A stretch of 64,000 nucleotides of DNA from Pyropia yezoensis (Eukaryota; Rhodophyta; Bangiophyceae; Bangiales; Bangiaceae). The notes under the pieces are model-generated. The model was not told the origin of the DNA, did not search any database, and worked only from the letters and a program-made list of their open reading frames with translations. The position numbers and the translations under genes are program-made. Below are positions 62,708 through 64,000 of the stretch, one piece after another. The DNA lies in NCBI GenBank assembly GCA_009829735.1, contig CM020620.1, positions 11,467,420 through 11,531,419 of the forward strand. Direction: 5' to 3'. The stretch's first letter is position 1. Each line of letters opens with the position of its first letter.

Positions 62708-64000
62708 ATGGCGGCGGTCGCTTACCTTGCCGGCGGCGCCGGCACGCGCTCCGTCGGCGGCGGCGCCGACGAGGAGCCCCCCCCGCGCCGCCGCCGCCGG
62801 CTGCCGGCTGCCGACGCACCCCCGACACCGTCGCCGGTGGCGGCGCCGCTGTGGGCCGCCGGCCGCTCCGCCACCGCCGGCCTGGACGCCTGGGCCGCGG
62901 AGGCCACGGCGGCGCTGTCACCGCTGCCGCCGGCGCTGCCGCCGACGGTGGCCCGGCTGCCGCTGGCGGTGGAACTCCTCTCCGCGGCGTTGGGCGACCC
63001 CAGTGCGGGGGCGTCGACGGGTGGGTGGGCGGGGGGGTTGGGGGTGGGCGGGGGCGGAGGGGGGTGGTCCCTGCCTGGGGGTGGTGGCCCCCTGGTGGGG
63101 GTGGCCGCCGGGGAGGCGGGCGGGCTTGCCGACCACGCCGCTGCGGCAGCCGCCGCGGCCACCGCCGCCCCCGCCGCGGCGCCCACCTCCCCGCTAGTGT
63201 ACGATGAGGAGGCGGCGTTTGTGCGGTCGTCCCCCCATGGGGGGGGGGGCGGAGTGGGCGACCGCCTCCTCCCGCCGTCGCTTCTGCTGCCGACGCTGCC
63301 ACTGGCGGTACCGCTGCCGCCGGCACCGCTGCCGCCTCGCCGGGGCTCCTCATTCCTGGAGACGCTGCGGCCGTGGTCGGGCGGCACCGCCACCAGCCGC
63401 TACGCTGCCCCCTACGCGACATCGGCGGCGGCGGCACCCGCCGCGGGGCGGTCGGCGGTGACGGCGGCGATGGCGAGCGCGGGCGCCTACCCGTCAGCCG
63501 GGGGTGGGGCCACGTTTAGGGAAGGGGGGAGGGGGGAGGGAGGAGCTGGAGGCCGGGACGACCGCCTTCACCGCCGGCCCCGCCGCCGCGCCTCCCAGTA
63601 CGGGCCAGCCGCGGACCGCGGCGGCGGCGACCCGTACGGCGTGTCGTTCAGGTCCGGAGGCGGCGGCGGTGGAGCGGCCGGCCCTATGTACGGCGCGCCC
63701 GCCGACGGCCGGGGGGTGGGCGCGCTGACGACCGCCGCGCCGCCGCCGCCGAGGGGTGGGGGTCCCGTCTATGGGCCGACTGGCCTCGCTCGACGGCCAT
63801 CCCGGTCCCGCTGGGAAGGTCCGCCCGGCGAGGATGGGCAGGGTGCGTCGACGGCGGTGTCAGCGGCCGCAGCGGTGCCAGTCGCGTCCCTCTACGCCCC
63901 GTTTTTGGCCGCGCCTGTCGGCACGGCGGCAGCGACCGCGACGGCGCCGTACGGGCACCCGCCATCTGACGGGCAGTCAGGCGGCGAGCGGGCCGGGCCT
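62708..64000 (+). CDS. Low-complexity Ala/Gly/Pro-rich protein, partial at right edge
   Basis: From the ATG at 62708 the frame is open to the window end (431 codons) with no stop, so the gene is truncated. After MAAVAYLAGGAGTRSVGGGA a basic RRRRRL stretch could be a nuclear-localisation signal. A more ordered part has LDAWAAEATAALSPLPPALP and LPLAVELLSAALGDP. Scattered aromatic GXY-type motifs recur (RYAAPYATSA, ASQYGPAADR, GPMYGAPADG, GPVYGPTGLA), suggesting a weak Tyr-Gly/Ala repeat. No domain recognised. The remaining C-terminus outside the window may carry the folded domain. Confidence 0.5.
   Translation, partial: MAAVAYLAGGAGTRSVGGGADEEPPPRRRRRLPAADAPPTPSPVAAPLWAAGRSATAGLDAWAAEATAALSPLPPALPPTVARLPLAVELLSAALGDPSAGASTGGWAGGLGVGGGGGGWSLPGGGGPLVGVAAGEAGGLADHAAAAAAAATAAPAAAPTSPLVYDEEAAFVRSSPHGGGGGVGDRLLPPSLLLPTLPLAVPLPPAPLPPRRGSSFLETLRPWSGGTATSRYAAPYATSAAAAPAAGRSAVTAAMASAGAYPSAGGGATFREGGRGEGGAGGRDDRLHRRPRRRASQYGPAADRGGGDPYGVSFRSGGGGGGAAGPMYGAPADGRGVGALTTAAPPPPRGGGPVYGPTGLARRPSRSRWEGPPGEDGQGASTAVSAAAAVPVASLYAPFLAAPVGTAAATATAPYGHPPSDGQSGGERAGP

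Noticed and set aside
61330..63207. A 625-codon plus-strand ORF
   Set aside because: Pro/Arg low-complexity throughout, and it overlaps in another frame the better-supported ATG ORF at 62708.

Overview
This is a GC-rich eukaryotic nuclear window. The host genes carry GT-AG introns (LHC, RMI2-like, radical SAM and Mpv17-like genes), many proteins have long Ala/Gly/Pro homopolymer tracts, and intergenic DNA is full of poly-C/poly-G runs. A plastid-type light-dependent protochlorophyllide reductase and a red-lineage light-harvesting (LHCR-like) protein point to a photosynthetic alga. A red alga of the Porphyra/Pyropia kind fits composition and gene content best, but this is inference; no rRNA or organelle marker is present.

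Layout. 1-9333: a Ty3/gypsy LTR retroelement on the minus strand. It has an LTR (8972-9333), primer-binding site, gag, a gag-pol overlap with a GGGAAAC slippery heptamer just before the gag stop, and pol with protease, RT, RNase H, integrase and chromodomain-like tail, the tail cut by two in-frame TAG codons. Beyond it lie a hairpin-rich spacer and a long ORF of opposite polarity running off the left edge. 9345-15190: a 5.8-kb satellite of ~80-bp monomers arranged as ~160-bp dimers, with local higher-order duplications. 15648-16736: an apparently intact Tc1/mariner-IS630 transposase. 19107-21769: a three-exon radical SAM gene. 22107-23600: a TA-flanked terminal-inverted-repeat element with four copies of a subterminal near-palindrome. 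23673-28739: a giant low-complexity protein with a cyclin-like block near each end. 28.8-30.1 kb: simple repeats.

30468-31214: a three-exon RMI2-like OB-fold gene. 31835-33891: a two-exon Mpv17/PMP22-family membrane protein with a long disordered N-terminus. 34.5-34.9 kb: a weak Nop-domain-like fragment. 35172-36341: protochlorophyllide reductase. 36792-38028: a lysine-methyltransferase-like class I methyltransferase. 38238-39914: a trypsin-like protease. 40856-40916: a 61-nt pure G tract. 42444-44981: an unrecognised membrane protein. 46088-47614: a UBZ-type zinc finger fused to an AlkB dioxygenase. 49127-50359: a four-exon LHC gene. 55885-58204: an F-box/LRR-like gene broken into three frames. 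59002-61041: a GT34-like glycosyltransferase. 62708-64000: a low-complexity ORF running off the right edge.

The host genes do not form a pathway cluster. POR and LHC are both nuclear genes for plastid proteins. RMI2 and AlkB are genome-maintenance proteins. The rest look independent. The most unusual material is the mobile and repetitive DNA: the frameshifting retroelement with antisense ORF and dense short hairpins, the dimeric satellite it abuts, and the TA-flanked element.
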